A DNA stretch of 64,000 nt, from assembly GCA_003344405.1 (NCBI GenBank), contig NOWV01000030.1, positions 248,001 through 312,000 on the forward strand, given 5' to 3'. The notes under the pieces were generated by a model. That model worked only from the letters and a program-made list of their open reading frames with translations. It did no database searches and was not told the origin of the DNA. The DNA is from Trichoplax sp. H2. Taxonomy: Eukaryota > Placozoa > Uniplacotomia > Trichoplacea. Position 1 is the stretch's first letter, and every line of letters begins with the position of its first letter. Both the position numbers and the translations under genes were made by a program. Positions 12,801-25,374 of this stretch are shown in pieces.

Positions 12801-15800
12801 TTTCTCTAATTTGAATCTTTTTTACTTGGTTAGAAGTGGTCTATTTCCACTTGAATGTAGCCTAAAACGATCGTGAACAACATGGAGAAACATTTGATTT
12901 TTCTCCAATTTGAATCTTTTTACCAGCCTGGAGAAGAAATTACTCGGTGACTAAAGCGATGATGAGGATCATAAAGAAACATTTGATTTTTATCCAATAG
13001 GAATCTTTTTACCAGCTGGGAGTAGATATTACTTGGTAACTAAACGATCATGAAGAACATGAAGAAACATTTTATTTTGAGGGGAATTTGAATCTTTTTT
13101 ACTAGCCGGGAGAGAAAAGTGCTCAGTGACTAGAAATGACCTATTTCTACTCGGACTAAGCCTAAAACGATCATAAAGAAACATTTTATTTTTATAGGAG
13201 ATACGAGTTTGAATCTTTTTTACCAGCCGGGAAAAGAAAAGATTTTAGTGCGGTCAAATATTAGCACCTGCATTCTCTTCATCGACTTGGACGACAATAT
13301 CAATCCATGGCCATGTTGAAACTCAATCCTAACCTCGTTCTCTACCTTTTCCATTCACTAGGAATGGAGAAAAAAATGGCCCTTGCAATAGCATGATAAT
13401 GTAAGCGTAAAATTAGTCAATATGTCATCATCACTAGCTAACCCCCTCCCCTCTTCTATCCATGTCATGTTGGCTAGAGATTGATGACGATGGAAGGGAC
13501 GTCGATCATCTCTTATTTATTTTAAGCGGTTAGTCCATAAGGAGATGGGATTTTTCCCCGTCATTTCTCTGTCAATATCGTGCCTTGTATCGGCCCTGTC
13601 CAACTTAGTTTAGGATAGTGGTCGAGATGGAAATGATGTATAAGAAAGAAATCAATTGGACGACATGGATCGAAATTGCTACCAGGAAAACTTGATTTTT
13701 ATTTCGGTAACGATTGTTGCTATTGAAGGAAAGATAATTTCTAAGAGAAACATGGATAGACTTGTTACAGACTGGATGACAACTAGTAAGACAATAATCT
13801 CAAGTCAGAAAGAGTCGACAAGAACTGTATAGTATTTTAAGAGAATCATTTGAAGTAGGCAAGAGGAGAACAGGAAGTGTATAGCAAGAGAATCAAGTAG
13901 GGAAGAGTAGAACAGAAGCTGCAGCAAGAGAACCATATCAAGTAGGCAAGAGTAGAACAAGAACTGCATAGCAAGAGAATCATTCAAAGTAGGCAAGAGT
14001 AGAACAGGAACTACATACTAAGAGAATCATTTAAAGTAGGCAAGTGGAGAACAAGAACTGTATAGCAAGAGAACCATGTCAAGTAGGCAAGAGTAGAACA
14101 AGAACTGTAATGCAAGAGAATCATGTCAAGTAGGGAAGAGTAGAACAGGAACTGCATAGCAAGAGAAGCATGTCTAGTAAGGAAGAGTAGAACAGGAACT
14201 GCATAGCAAGAGAAGCATGTCTAGTAGGGAAGAGTAGAACAAGAACTTTAAAATTAGGGAATCATTTGAAGTAGGGAAGAATAGAACAGAAACTGCGTAG
14301 CACGATAATAATTTTCAAGCTAGGAAAGAGTCGATGAAAAATGCATTGCAAAACAAGAATCTCTAGTCAAGAAGAGTAGGTGAAAAATGCTTAGTAAGAC
14401 AATCATCTCAAAGGGTGCAATTGGTTTTGGATGTACCAGATTGATTGTACAGAAATGATAACTATACATGCTCGACTTGATCCTTTCTTGGCTGTGTAGA
14501 TAGAGGAGAAAAATGAATGTTTTTTTCCTAATCCTCATCCCTCTTGATGTCCTAGTGTAACATTTATCTTTTTGATCGGTGCAATCTATTCCTTCATCAT
14601 CGTCGATGATGGTGATGGAGAAAGTCCTGTTTCCTTCCAGAGTTTGGCTTGCATGCGATCTATTCCTTCCATCCTAACATTTTTACAGATGAAGATTTAG
14701 AAAGTCCTATTTCCTTCAAGAGTTTAGTTTCAGTGCGATCTATTCTATCCATCAATTTATCATTATGGATGATAATGGAGAAAGTCGCCTTTCCATCCCT
14801 TCATCATCGTAGCTGGTGATGGACACATAATTGATGGAGAAAGTCATATTGCCTTGAAGAGTTTCTAGTCGATCTATTCTTTCTGTTGATTACCATTTCG
14901 GATGATTCCTTTCCTCGATTCATCATTATAAAGAATAATGGGGAAAGTCATATTTCCTTCAACAGTTTTTTGTACCATCGATTCCTTCATCATTATAGAT
15001 GGCGATGGAGAATATCATATGTTTCCTTTCAAGAGTTTCAATGCGATCTACTCCTTCATCCCTTCATTATCGTCTACGGCGATTGAGTTGAACATCTATG
15101 TCTATTTCTACCATCGACTCGTTATTTTAGATAGTAGAGAAAGTCATTTTTCCTTTAAGAGTTTCATGCGATCTATTTCTTCCCTTCATAATCGTAGATG
15201 ATGGTGAAAGTTTTATTCCCTTAAAGAGTTTAATTTTGATTACAATCTTGTTGAAATAGATAACTTGTGTAGCATAGTAAACTGAAGTAAGTGGCGAAGA
15301 CCACTCAATTCTACAGCGGATTATCATCGCTCGAGCTAGAGAGATGTAGAACGAGACGGATCATGTCTCATTTTCTTTAGCAGTATAGACTGCAATTATA
15401 TCAACTCTTTGCATTTCTCCACTTTCTCCTACTGCATTGCTAGTGCCTAGGGAAGGATAATTTGAAACCCATTCCAGTTGTTACCATGAAATTAATACAA
15501 CAACTACAACACTATATCCTAACGGGTAGCTACTGTCCCAATCAATACAAGAGAAATTCAATGTACTTCATTTTCAAATTGAAAGTGGATTGCATCATTT
15601 TGACATAGTTTTATTTTAATTCAATTGGGTGCCTGCGTTACTATTGAAAAATTGTTTTATTCACATCATGATAATGTTCTGTAAAAGAGTTTAAAAAAAC
15701 AATTAGATGCTGTTGATGATTGATTGAATCGAAACTAGTAATCATGCTTGTACAATTAATTCTAACGTTTTATTTTCTATCTTCAGGCATTATGTCGTGA

Positions 15801-18616
15801 TCGGCCCTGAAGGATCTCCGTATGAAGGTAGAATAAATTAATGATATGATTTCAAGTTTATTCTTGGTGTTGTGACTAATGTCGATACAACATACTATAC
15901 CCCCTTGAAAGGCTATATCAATATGGTTTGTATTGAAAATTGACTTTGAGATCGACTGAGCAAGTTGATAATATTGCTATTGAAGCAAATCTTTTCCTAA
16001 AAATGGCCATGTTGTTATCTAATTTAATTTGTATCAATTGTTGATAAAAATTAAATTGGATATCAACATCACCATTTTTGGGGAAAGATTTATCTCGATG
16101 GCAATAATTATTGATAAAAGTTAAATTAGATATCAACATGACCTTTTAGGGAAAGATTTGGTTCAATAGCAATATTGTATATAATTCATTAACAATTAAG
16201 ATCCAGTAAGCTACTGCAGTACATGATATTGCTATTGAATCAAATTATTCTTCGAAATAACCATGTTGATAGTAAGTAAGTCTGCTATAGCTTGTATAAA
16301 TTACTGTATTACTGACATCAACATCTAGTTAGCTAGTAGATGATGTTGCTATTGGACCGATCCTTTCTTCCGAGGGACTACGTAATATCTCCATCTACTG
16401 TAGATCCAGTTTGCTAGTGGATGATATGACCAGCCAATCTTCTTCTTCAAAATGACCAATTTCATGTAGCCAGAGATGGAACGTGGTACTCTTAAAAAGG
16501 AGACAGACTTTCAACATAAACAACAAGTCATAACATTGTCATTATTAGGCACGGCATGATAAATAAGTTTTTACATCCTTTCATATACGGTAGATCACGT
16601 AGTAGGAACTTAGTTTACTAAAGAAAATCTGTAATTACTTTCTACTGTACTCGTACACGATAAACTTGCATATGGCTGCCTACTGTTATCTATTTGACAA
16701 AGTGGCGATAATTAATGAATTAATTATTAAAACAGGCATAGTTAATTGTTCTTGTAGAGAATGAATGCAAAAGCAAATACTATATATACTAAGCATATAT
16801 TATTCAACTTCAAATAAGCTAATTAGTTTCCATCGTAGTATTTAAATGAAATTGCTCACTGAAATGCTATCCAACAATCAACCTTACAACTTTGATAGTT
16901 TGAAAAGGCTGCTATGCATACATACATTTACGATATGTTGTGAAAATCACTGGATAAAGTAACCATAGTTAATACTTTCTTCAGCAGCTTCGAGTAAATT
17001 AAAAAACTTTCGTAATAATTGGTATAAATTTAAATTCTGCTAGTACTATCATTTTAATGTATTAATACTGTATAATATATACATTTCTAAAGACAAATGA
17101 ATGCTAAATACATTAAAATTGAAAATTGATGAATTGTGCCAGGTAGTAGGTAACTACGTACTGTATGTAAGATACTCGTGCATATACGGTATACGCGTAT
17201 AGGTGAAAATTGGATATTCTTACTTCTCATTGAAAATGTAAAAATATACTTATCTTTTCGTATTGTATACAATACGAGTATAATTTGTTGTCCTGCATGC
17301 GCTTTTGCTTATGCTACCCTTTATGTGAGTAATGGCAAATTAAAGTTATTAGTGATACGCTCACTTACATATTTGTGAAAATTGGATATCGAAAAAGTGT
17401 TGAATTTTTCCTGAAATTGTTGTTCTTATTTCTATGTTCTTCGGAAATATAAAAATTATTCAGTCTGTTCGTTTTATATTACGTACGAATCTAATTGTAC
17501 TGTCTTAAGAGAATTTATGATCGTACTACACTTCATGCTAGTAATAATGGTAAGACGTAGCTATTTATTTTAAACTTTGATAGCGCCATTTTATGCTTTT
17601 ATCGATGTACAGCAATTTAAAAGCAGCGAAAGAATACTTTTTTCACTATAAAGATTTATAAAACTTTCCTTACATCTTTTATAGACGGTTATTACCATGG
17701 GAAATTGGTATTTTCTCGTGATTATCCATTTAAACCACCTAGTATCTATATGATAACGCCAAATGGTCGATTTAAATGTAATACGAGGTTAGTTGAATAT
17801 ACTGGCCTGTATTAACTTTTATTTAGGGGTATTATCAATTAACAGTGCTCATAAATGACTGCTCTAAACTATGAAATCAATACCTTGACTGTATAATAAT
17901 TTTATCTTGGTGCAACTGCCCGTTAATTCTGTCATTTCCCATTCTACGTATAATTATCAATGCATAGATTATGCCTTTCAATAAGCGACTTTCATCCTGA
18001 CACTTGGAATCCTGCGTGGTCAGTGTCAACCATTCTAACTGGTTTACTTAGTTTTATGGTAAGTCTCGAGTACTTTGTTATAACTTTGTTAAACTCGCAA
18101 TAGTTAACAATTTATCTTGTCATCGTGATTTACAGTTAGAAAAGACGTCAACACTTGGTAGCATAGAAACGGCTGATTTTACAGTAAGGCATTGTGTGAC
18201 GACATAGGTGATTGGGTTTAAGCTGTTCATAAAGTAAAAAATCTTAAAATACCCATTATTGCAGAAACGTCGATTAGCCTGGGAGAGTTTGCAATACAAT
18301 TTGAATGATGCAATATTTCGGGAATGCTTCCCAGATATCGTCGAGGTAATTTCACTACCAAGAAAAAAGATTCTTTACATAAGAGTGTTATATAAGTTGA
18401 CAATTGAAAAATTTTCCCTTTCTCATTTTATTGACGTAGAGAATACAAAAAGTTTTGGATAAAAGAAAACGCTTAGGTCTAAAATGTGAATATGATGTCG
18501 ATTTCGCTCGATCATCCAATGATAGTAACTCATCAGTCATAGCAAATGCTGCTTTCGTCTGCGGTGTCGTCATGTTTGCCTACGTCGTCAAGCAAGTTGT
18601 TGAGGCCGTTGCTTAA
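9885..18616 (+). CDS. UBE2J2: Ubiquitin-conjugating enzyme E2 J2, ER tail-anchored
   Basis: Exons 9885-10009, 15787-15827, 17685-17787, 17968-18058, 18136-18183, 18265-18345 and 18440-18616 join in phase to 221 residues (human about 259). The E2 core carries [40 protein letters not shown] and [20 protein letters not shown]. The catalytic cysteine is C92 in R-L-C-L-S, with the HPD-like stretch just after it, as in the UBC6/UBE2J family. A shortened linker leads to a C-terminal membrane anchor at about residues 197-215 ([18 protein letters not shown]). The family acts in ER-associated degradation, with the catalytic domain facing the cytosol. Intron 1 is 5.8 kb and packed with tandem arrays; intron 2 is 1.9 kb and holds inverted repeats; the rest are short. 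The gene converges on PEX10, with 527 bases between stop codons. Confidence 0.95.
10380..12370. repeat. Tandem repeat, about 220-bp unit, in UBE2J2 intron 1
   Basis: TTGATGTTGTACCATC-type anchors lie at 11041, 11256, 11479, 11700 and 11930 (spacing 215-230), with further diverged units on both sides, about eight to nine in all. Shared phrases are GGGAATAGATCCAATCGACT, GGATCTCCATTGGATTCATG and GTTTTCAACGCATTGGACAG. Open frames here, including a 116-codon one at 10419-10769, are read through repeat units. Confidence 0.9.
12380..13245. repeat. Minisatellite, about 85-100-bp unit, in UBE2J2 intron 1
   Basis: GAAGAAACATTTCATTTTTC and variants recur about nine times (near 12417, 12508, 12610, 12700, 12784, 12880, 12974, 13062, 13165). 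Each is followed by CAATTTGAATCTTTTTACC and a GCCGGGAGAAGAAA-type tail. The sequence is unrelated to the preceding array. Confidence 0.85.
13800..14310. repeat. Minisatellite, 47-bp unit, about 11 copies, in UBE2J2 intron 1
   Basis: AGTAGAACAAGAACTGCATA anchors fall at 13951, 13998, about 14046 and 14092. Each unit continues GCAAGAGAATCAT and AAGTAGGCAAG. Units span from about 13805 to 14300 with small length changes. Confidence 0.9.
14580..15240. repeat. Irregular tandem repeat, 60-100-bp unit, in UBE2J2 intron 1
   Basis: The string GATGGAGAAAGTCATATTTC with variants recurs at about 14615, 14696, 14777, 14836, 14940, 15006, 15136 and 15203. Between copies are CCTTCAAGAGTTT and GCGATCTATTCCTTCATC. 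Spacing is uneven, so the array is older or more disrupted than its neighbours. Confidence 0.8.
15960..16275. repeat. Head-to-head inverted repeat cluster in UBE2J2 intron 2
   Basis: A unit of about 70 bases (ATATTGCTATTGAAGCAAAT ... ATGGCCATGTTG ... TAATTTAATTTGTATCAA) runs forward from about 15966 to 16037. It then runs in reverse complement from about 16041 to 16108 and again to about 16178. A partial forward copy follows at 16223-16272. The centre is the hairpin TATCAATTGTTGATA. No coding sequence or clear target-site duplication is visible. Confidence 0.75.
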
Positions 18617-19143
18617 TTTCATCTTTGTATTATATGTCCTGAACTCACTTCTTTAGATTATGATAATAATGATTGTGTCAAAAAGTTTATTGAGTTGATG
18701 CATGAAATTCCATCAAGCACTGTTAATTTCGGCACTAATTTGCAATCAAAACGCACTCTTGTTTTACACCTGTTTGATGAAATTTTATCAATTGGGTTAT
18801 TAAACAATCTTTAGATAGTGCTACGATATCGCAAAGGATATGAAGCTTTCGTCTAGTATAATACAACACATTTGTAAAATATGAGCATATACGAAGAGCA
18901 TTAGCTCACTCTATAATATACTCACAATTTCTTTCTATGATTGCATGTTATTACAACAAATTGCTATTTTTTATCTTATACCTCTTTAACTGTTCCAATA
19001 ATTAATTAATCAACATCATTGAAAATCGCGTCAATTAAAACGGCATCATAATTAAAAAATATATATACGTACTCAAAGTGTTTAATGAGTTTAAAAGGTA
19101 GAAACGTAATTTTACATAGCAATTAATTACGCTATTAATGGTA
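18617..19143. other. Convergent UBE2J2/PEX10 3' region
   Basis: 527 bases between two stop codons on opposite strands. No gene is seen. It must hold both 3' UTRs and termination signals. Confidence 0.5.
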
Positions 19144-21580
19144 TTAAATAGGATTATAGTGGTGTAAGTGAATTAATCTTGAAGCTTCAGTGCTTTCGCG
19201 GCATAGTGGACATTCAGGCTTAGAGATATGAAAAAAAATTAGGGATTTATATTGTAAATACACGCTAGAGCAAGAAATAATATCACTGCTGGCTAAGGGA
19301 TTTATTTACCTTGGTTCTACACCATCCTGCTATGCAATGCCAGCAAAAGATATGGCCACAAGGTGTACAAGTAGGATGTTGGCACGATTCTAAACACAGG
19401 CAACATTTAATGTTCACCGTCGTTGAGACCTGATGGTGCATTTGCGAGGTTTCTTGATGTCCTTCAATAAACATATGAAATATTCGTCAATCATTTGATG
19501 GGTACGTATCTCACTCATTTTTACGAATCTATCGCTACATTTATTTACTCCTGCTTTTAGTAATGACTACAAATTAGGTTACTATAATGTAAAGATAGAG
19601 AAAGCGGTATTTCAATTTAAATTATCTCTCCATTCATTGCACTGATAGTTGTATTGGTTTGTTTATTCAATCTAATTTTGTAATACTCAATTATGTGTCT
19701 TAGAAATATACATGATTTTAATGCAATTAATAAACAATTAACCTGGTATTAATGGATGATTACTTTGTGATGTGGATGGACGAATATAAAGGGGCAACCA
19801 CTGAATGATGGAAATAATCAACTGAATAAATGACAACCAACCCAATATTCGATATGTAATAGACGCCAATTGATCTTTCTCTGTTTCTCGTACTAGTATC
19901 TATAGATTGTTGATATATCAAGATAGGTTGGTTACAATGGTGATATTTTATAATACCGAAATTAATATTGCAAGTTTATTACTACTGTAGTCCTTGCAAT
20001 GCTAATTTATTTATTTTAGCTTTGCATCAGTAGTATGTCTGGATAAATTAATGTACACGGTTATATAGTAATTACAGTAATAATAGTTTATACATTCAAA
20101 TAGCTTGATTAGATACTTACATGTTTGATTCTAGTAAACCTTTTGGCGATATGATAAAAGACTCCATTGAAATAGAAAGAAATGGTATGAATTTGTTGAA
20201 ATACTATAAAAAGTCGATAGAGAAAAAATACAATTTCATTCTTGCTGCATGGATTGAAAGTAAATAGAATCCTAAAGTTGCGCCAGAAAGTTAGATGGAA
20301 TATACACGCATGTACTAGAGGTATAGAACAAATCTCTTTTACTATTACTATTTTCCTTACAGCTAATTAAATTTTTTAAGACAGGAATCAATAATTTCAA
20401 TCGTCTCCGATCTTCTTCGCTAAGGGTTCCTAAGTTATATAAGATAATAGCATTCATTGTAGTTTTGAAGAAAGTATATTACAATACATTTCCAAATACA
20501 CGAGTCTGCTTACATCTAGTATAAAAATTATCGTCTCAATGCAAAATTATGATACTTACTTAATAATTCTGGAGATCTTATCTCCTTTTCTAATTTACTT
20601 AATAGCTTTTCAAGCAAGTATGGAGTCAGTGTACTTAATAAAACCATCAATAAACGCCTCTATAGTGGAAGAAGTAGATAGAAATTTGTAAAAATCATCA
20701 TTAGGTCGACTGAATATGACGACAACATTACGAGTATGCTTATGAACATTATTAGACCTACTGAAAATGATGGTATCGATTTTCGTGTATCTTCCACCTG
20801 GATAAGATAGCAATACTCTTCACCAAGGGTTTGGTAGCCTATTTCGATATTATTAAATAGGAGCATAGTGCACTTGATAAGTTGATGTTTGATAAAGTAA
20901 CTCCTTTATCAGCTCGTCTTTCCATCAATTCATTACTAAATCATGGACTCTTGAAAATTATGGGTAATTTCAAGAGTCCATGACTAAGCAATATGACAAT
21001 AAATCAGGTCAAAGTTGATAATTTACTATTGAATGCAGTAGATTCACTACAAGCATCTACTGTCAAGCTGTCAATAAATACGCATAACAAATAATACAGT
21101 AGTTATTAATAGTGAGGAGCTAGAAATTCAAGTATTATTTTTTTAATCACTGCTGGCGTATTGTAATAGAATAAAGGTCTCTATTCAGTAAGAATATCAT
21201 CATGATTCTTACCAATTGTACAATGTCATTATGAAAAATAATAATTAATTATTGTCATTTTAATCTTACGAATATAGACTAGCTAAATAACCATGGAAGC
21301 TTATTTTCAATATATAACAAACTAATTCATAAGAAATTACTCATAGATTGCATTGAGTTTGATTACAGTAGTGCTTGTGTGAGGATAAGATAGTATAACT
21401 TCAGTATAGATATATTAACAAGTAGCTTCATATGATTGCCTCAAGAGGACATCTAAATTGCGATATTTAGAGATTATTATCCACATCGCTAGACCATACC
21501 AGATAGTGTGGATAATCCGAAATAAGCTAGTTCGGTAAGGATTTGCAATTCCCTTTGCCATTTAATCCACAGCCTGGAAC
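19144..21580 (-). CDS. PEX10: Peroxin-10 RING E3 ligase, first exon not located
   Basis: Exons in transcript order: 21580-21500, 20838-20762, 20659-20560, 20429-20361, 20203-20121, 19899-19743, 19461-19310, 19218-19144. They join in phase to about 264 residues; human PEX10 has 326. Matches include [36 protein letters not shown] and [15 protein letters not shown], then a hydrophobic segment ([20 protein letters not shown]). The C-terminal RING has [16 protein letters not shown] and PECPLC (C3HC4). The family spans the peroxisomal membrane with PEX2 and PEX12 and ubiquitinates the import receptor PEX5. The missing N-terminal exon should lie above 21580. A weak candidate near 21635-21680 (..IIIYFKDKYHR) splices in phase only with an alternative acceptor, so I left it out. 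A 16-bp hairpin sits in the intron at 20839-21499. Confidence 0.9.
20941..20983. repeat. Perfect 16-bp hairpin in a PEX10 intron
   Basis: TCATGGACTCTTGAAA (20941-20956) is repeated as its exact reverse complement at 20968-20983, around an 11-base loop. It looks like a foldback element or the remnant of an inverted-repeat transposon. No flanking duplication was established. Confidence 0.8.
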
Positions 21581-23430
21581 CTATCAAAGTATTGGTAAAT
21601 TTTGATTGAAATCAAGCAGATAGTATACCTATGATATTTATCTTTGAAGTAAATTATTATCAATAGTGGCGTCATTTTTATCCGTCAATTCAGTAATAAA
21701 CTCTCGACTAATATTGTAGTCTCATTTATCTTTGTTCAGGTATTGCTAAGATATTAAAATAAGCGTATTCATCATTATCTATCACCGATGAATGCTTTAT
21801 TTTTGTTGCTGATCTAAAACAGTTCGATTAGTGCATATTGTTTTCCTTGTAATTATCAGCAGCTGATTGAAAAGGTAAGGTTGAAAGTTTGCACTTGGCC
21901 GGCCGAGCTAAATGAGCTTGTGTAGGCAAAATGAATTATTATTGCATGATTGATAGGCGTAGAAACCTAGGGATAGATTACCTAGATCATGATCTTAAAA
22001 CTGTATCTGACGTTGATAACATGAAAGCGATGAATTTAGCAATAAACAAGAGATTACAGTAATAGCCATTGATATGCTATAGTACTGCAAATAAATACAG
22101 TGGGTTTCAAGGATACATGTGCCCCCATTGAACTGGATAAGTAATACTGTAAAAGTATGGACACAGTGGGATATTATCAACCTTATATCGACTATCAATA
22201 ACGCTGCTGCCGAATGGTGGTCAAACTTATTGTAATCCATTTAATCAAGAGCTATAAATTAGTACGATAGCTCGTCATCGCCATTGCAAATTATGGCATT
22301 CAACATCTACAATTGCACCGTTGCTGCTGATTCTCTACGGAGTACGGCGAGAAAAGAGGATTTGCGTCGGTGAATTTTGGTATCCATGATACTACAGTAT
22401 ATACGAACTACAATTACTGTACGTATATTGCTACTAGACGACTCTATTTCTGGACTGTGTACGTCGACAATGTATAATATCATTGCTAGGACTTTTGTGT
22501 GGATGCACATACTCCTAGGTCGACTCAGCAAGAAATGCAGACCAATCCTTACATTGACAAGTTGAATTACGCTGGATAGTACGTTGGATATAAAGTATCG
22601 GTGAGTCGAAGCACATGACTGGTGCTATTTGCCAACGAAATATGTCGACAACTTGTGAGCAGGTAGAGAGAGACATTGGCCAGCATGAACTATTGACCTG
22701 GATTTGCATTTACATATGATTCTATTGGGTACGTCTACTTGGATTAGGGTATAAGACTAAGTCGGCCTTCTATTGCTCTCTTTATCTACAGAATAAGTTG
22801 ATAACATTGGCGTCTTGATGACCCAACATGACCGATTGATAGTTGTAGAGTTGATGTCGTTCTTTCAGCTCATTACAGTAGTCCTAAGCGTAGAAAGTGG
22901 AGAGTGATTTTGAAAGTCATTGACAAGTGGAATTTGCAGTTGATGGATTGCAAAGCGAACGGCTCCACTCGTATCGTCAACCCATCAACTCGCCTTTTGA
23001 TCAACCAGTACAGTAGTAGGTGAGCAATCACACTATCAAGAGAGCAATATCCATGATATCGTAGTCCTGAGGACTTTTACTACTAGTATCTTACCAAGGA
23101 TACCCCTGCTAACATCAGATGCAATATCTTTCAGCCAATTTAAGTAATAAACATCTTTTTGACTTGATCGAACTAATTCATCAGCTCCAGGTTGCGAGTC
23201 CATTTTCAACGGGTGACAATCATAACATGCAATGGATGACAGTGTCCAAAATAATCAATCTTAATCCAGTAATACTATTGGACTTTGCAACGTCTTGTAA
23301 TAGCCAATAGACCCACAAAAGAAGAGGATAAACGTTCAATTTCCACTTGAGATGGCTGCAATCGCCATACAATTCATCATTTCCAGCCAAGCTGTTGCTC
23401 GATTGGGCGTTGGACCCCCCCAAAGGTCAG
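21581..23430. other. Region upstream of PEX10, no gene recognised
   Basis: The missing PEX10 first exon and promoter should be in the lower part. The upper part (22.2-23.4 kb) is richer in GC and has several open frames of 60-80 codons on both strands, none recognisable. One frame without ATG, about 22850-23023 (+), reads a basic stretch (SPKRRKWRVILKVIDKW). It could be a transposon remnant, but I cannot identify it. Confidence 0.35.
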
Positions 23431-23439
23431 AAAATCGAT

Positions 23440-25260
23440 CTAGACCGATTCAGTAGGACAATCCCATACAGCAACCAGGGTTGTGTTCTAGATCATCGTC
23501 AGTGCTCTAGACGTTGACTGGAACTCATGCATTTGCTGTAACTACTATGTACTGGTTAGAACTCGAGCTAGCTGTATAGTGGCCACTAGGCAGGCAGGAG
23601 ATGTACTGCGATTCAGTATAAGAATTCCATACAGTAGGTAGGGTTGGGCTCTAAACTATCGCCAGTGCTTTAGACGTTGACTGGAACTAATGCATTTGCT
23701 GTAACTACTGTGTACTGGTTAGAACTTGAGCTAGCTGTATAGTGGCCACTATGCAGACAGGAGATGTACTACGATTCAGTATAAGAATTCGATACAGTAG
23801 GTAGGGTTGGGCTCTAAACTATCGCCAGTGCTCTAGACGTTGACTGGAACTAATGCATTTGCTGCAACTACTGTATACAGGATAGAACAGTAGGTAGTTG
23901 TATAGTGGCCACTATCCAGACAGGAGATGTACTACGATTCAGTATAAGAATTCGATACAGTAGGTAGGGTTGGGCTCTAAACTATCCCCAGTGCTCTAGA
24001 CGTTGACTGGAACCGATGCATTTGCTGCAACTATTGTGTACTGGTTAGAACTCGAGCTAGCTGTATAGCGGCCACTATGCAGAAATGAGACGTTTTACGA
24101 TTCAGTATAAGAATTCGATACAGTAGGTAGGATTACGCTCTAAACTATCGTCAGTGCTCTAGATGTTGACTGGAACCGATGCATTTGCTGTAACTACTGT
24201 GTACTGGATAGAACTCGAGCTAGCTGTATAGCGGCCACTATGCAGACAGGAGATGTACTACGATTCAGTATGAGAATTCGATACAGTAGGTAGGGCTACG
24301 CTCTAAACTATCGCCAGTGCTCTAGACGTTGAGTGGAACCGATGCATTTGCTGCAACTGCTGTCTACTGGATAGAACTCGAGCTAGCTGTATAGTGGCCA
24401 CTATGCAGACAGGAGATGTACTACGATTCAGTATAAGAATTCGATACAGTAGGTAGGGTTGCACTCTAAACTATCGCCAGTGCTCTAGACGTTGACTGGA
24501 ACCGATGCATTTGCTGCAACTACTGTATACAGGATAGAACAGTAGGTAGCTGTATAGTGGCCACTATGCAGACAGGAGATGTACTACGATTCAGTAGAAG
24601 AATTCGATACAGTAGGTAGGGTTGCGCTCTAAACTATCGCCAGTGGTCTAGGCGTTGACTGGAACCGATGCATTTGCTGCAACTACTATATACTGGATAG
24701 AACTCGAGCTAGCTGTATAGTAGCCACTATGCAGAAAGGAGATGTTTTACGATTCAGTCTAATAATTCGATACAGTAGGTAGGGCTACGCTCTAAACTAT
24801 CATGAGTTGTCTATAACTTGACTGGAACAAATGGATCTGATAGAACTAGACTGGATAGAACAGTAGGGAGCTCTGTCATAGCCACTAGGCAGAAAAAATG
24901 ATCTTCTACTGTACCATTTAGACATTCAGTAGAACAATCTTCCAGGATTTATAGCCACAAGGCAGAAAGGAAAGGATCCAAGATTCAGTCTCAAAATCGC
25001 ATACAGTGGCTAGAATAGAGTTGGAAACCATAGCGCGTTATCTATAGTAAATGTATACGATGTTACGTTACTGTATGGAACAGAAGGTAGCTCTATCATA
25101 GCCACTAAGTGGAAAGGGGACTTTCTAGGATTCACTATAGGAATTCCATACAGTAGATAGGATTACGCTCTAAACTAGAGTTAGCTGTCTATAATAAATC
25201 TATAAGTTCTTGATGTCTTATATTGACTGTTCCGTACAGTAGATAAATTCCTATACTGAA
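23440..25260. repeat. 163-bp satellite array
   Basis: The anchor AGAATTC, or its one-base variant, lies at 23621, 23784, 23947, 24110, 24273, 24436, 24599 and 24762, exactly 163 bases apart each time. A diverged earlier unit starts near 23458. Past about 24780 the array decays into degenerate copies to about 25260. Units share GTGCTCTAGACGTTGACTGG, ACTCGAGCTAGCTGTATAG and GATACAGTAGGTAGGG. There is no sustained open frame through the units. Confidence 0.95.
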
Positions 25261-25374
25261 TCGTATAAAGCCTCATACAGGATCGATTGTGGCTGAAGCA
25301 CCCTGTCTTAGCTATCGCTGCCTCATTCTACTGTATGGAATAGCCGCTAGCAATATAGGAACTGTATAAGCTAT

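Noticed and set aside
13800-14310. Possible CRISPR-like array (47-bp period)
   Set aside because: The whole unit is repeated without unique spacers, no cas genes are present, and the host is eukaryotic. It is an ordinary minisatellite.
22377-23423. Possible decayed retrotransposon coding sequence
   Set aside because: Several short frames, one of them basic, but no reverse transcriptase, integrase or protease motif could be read.
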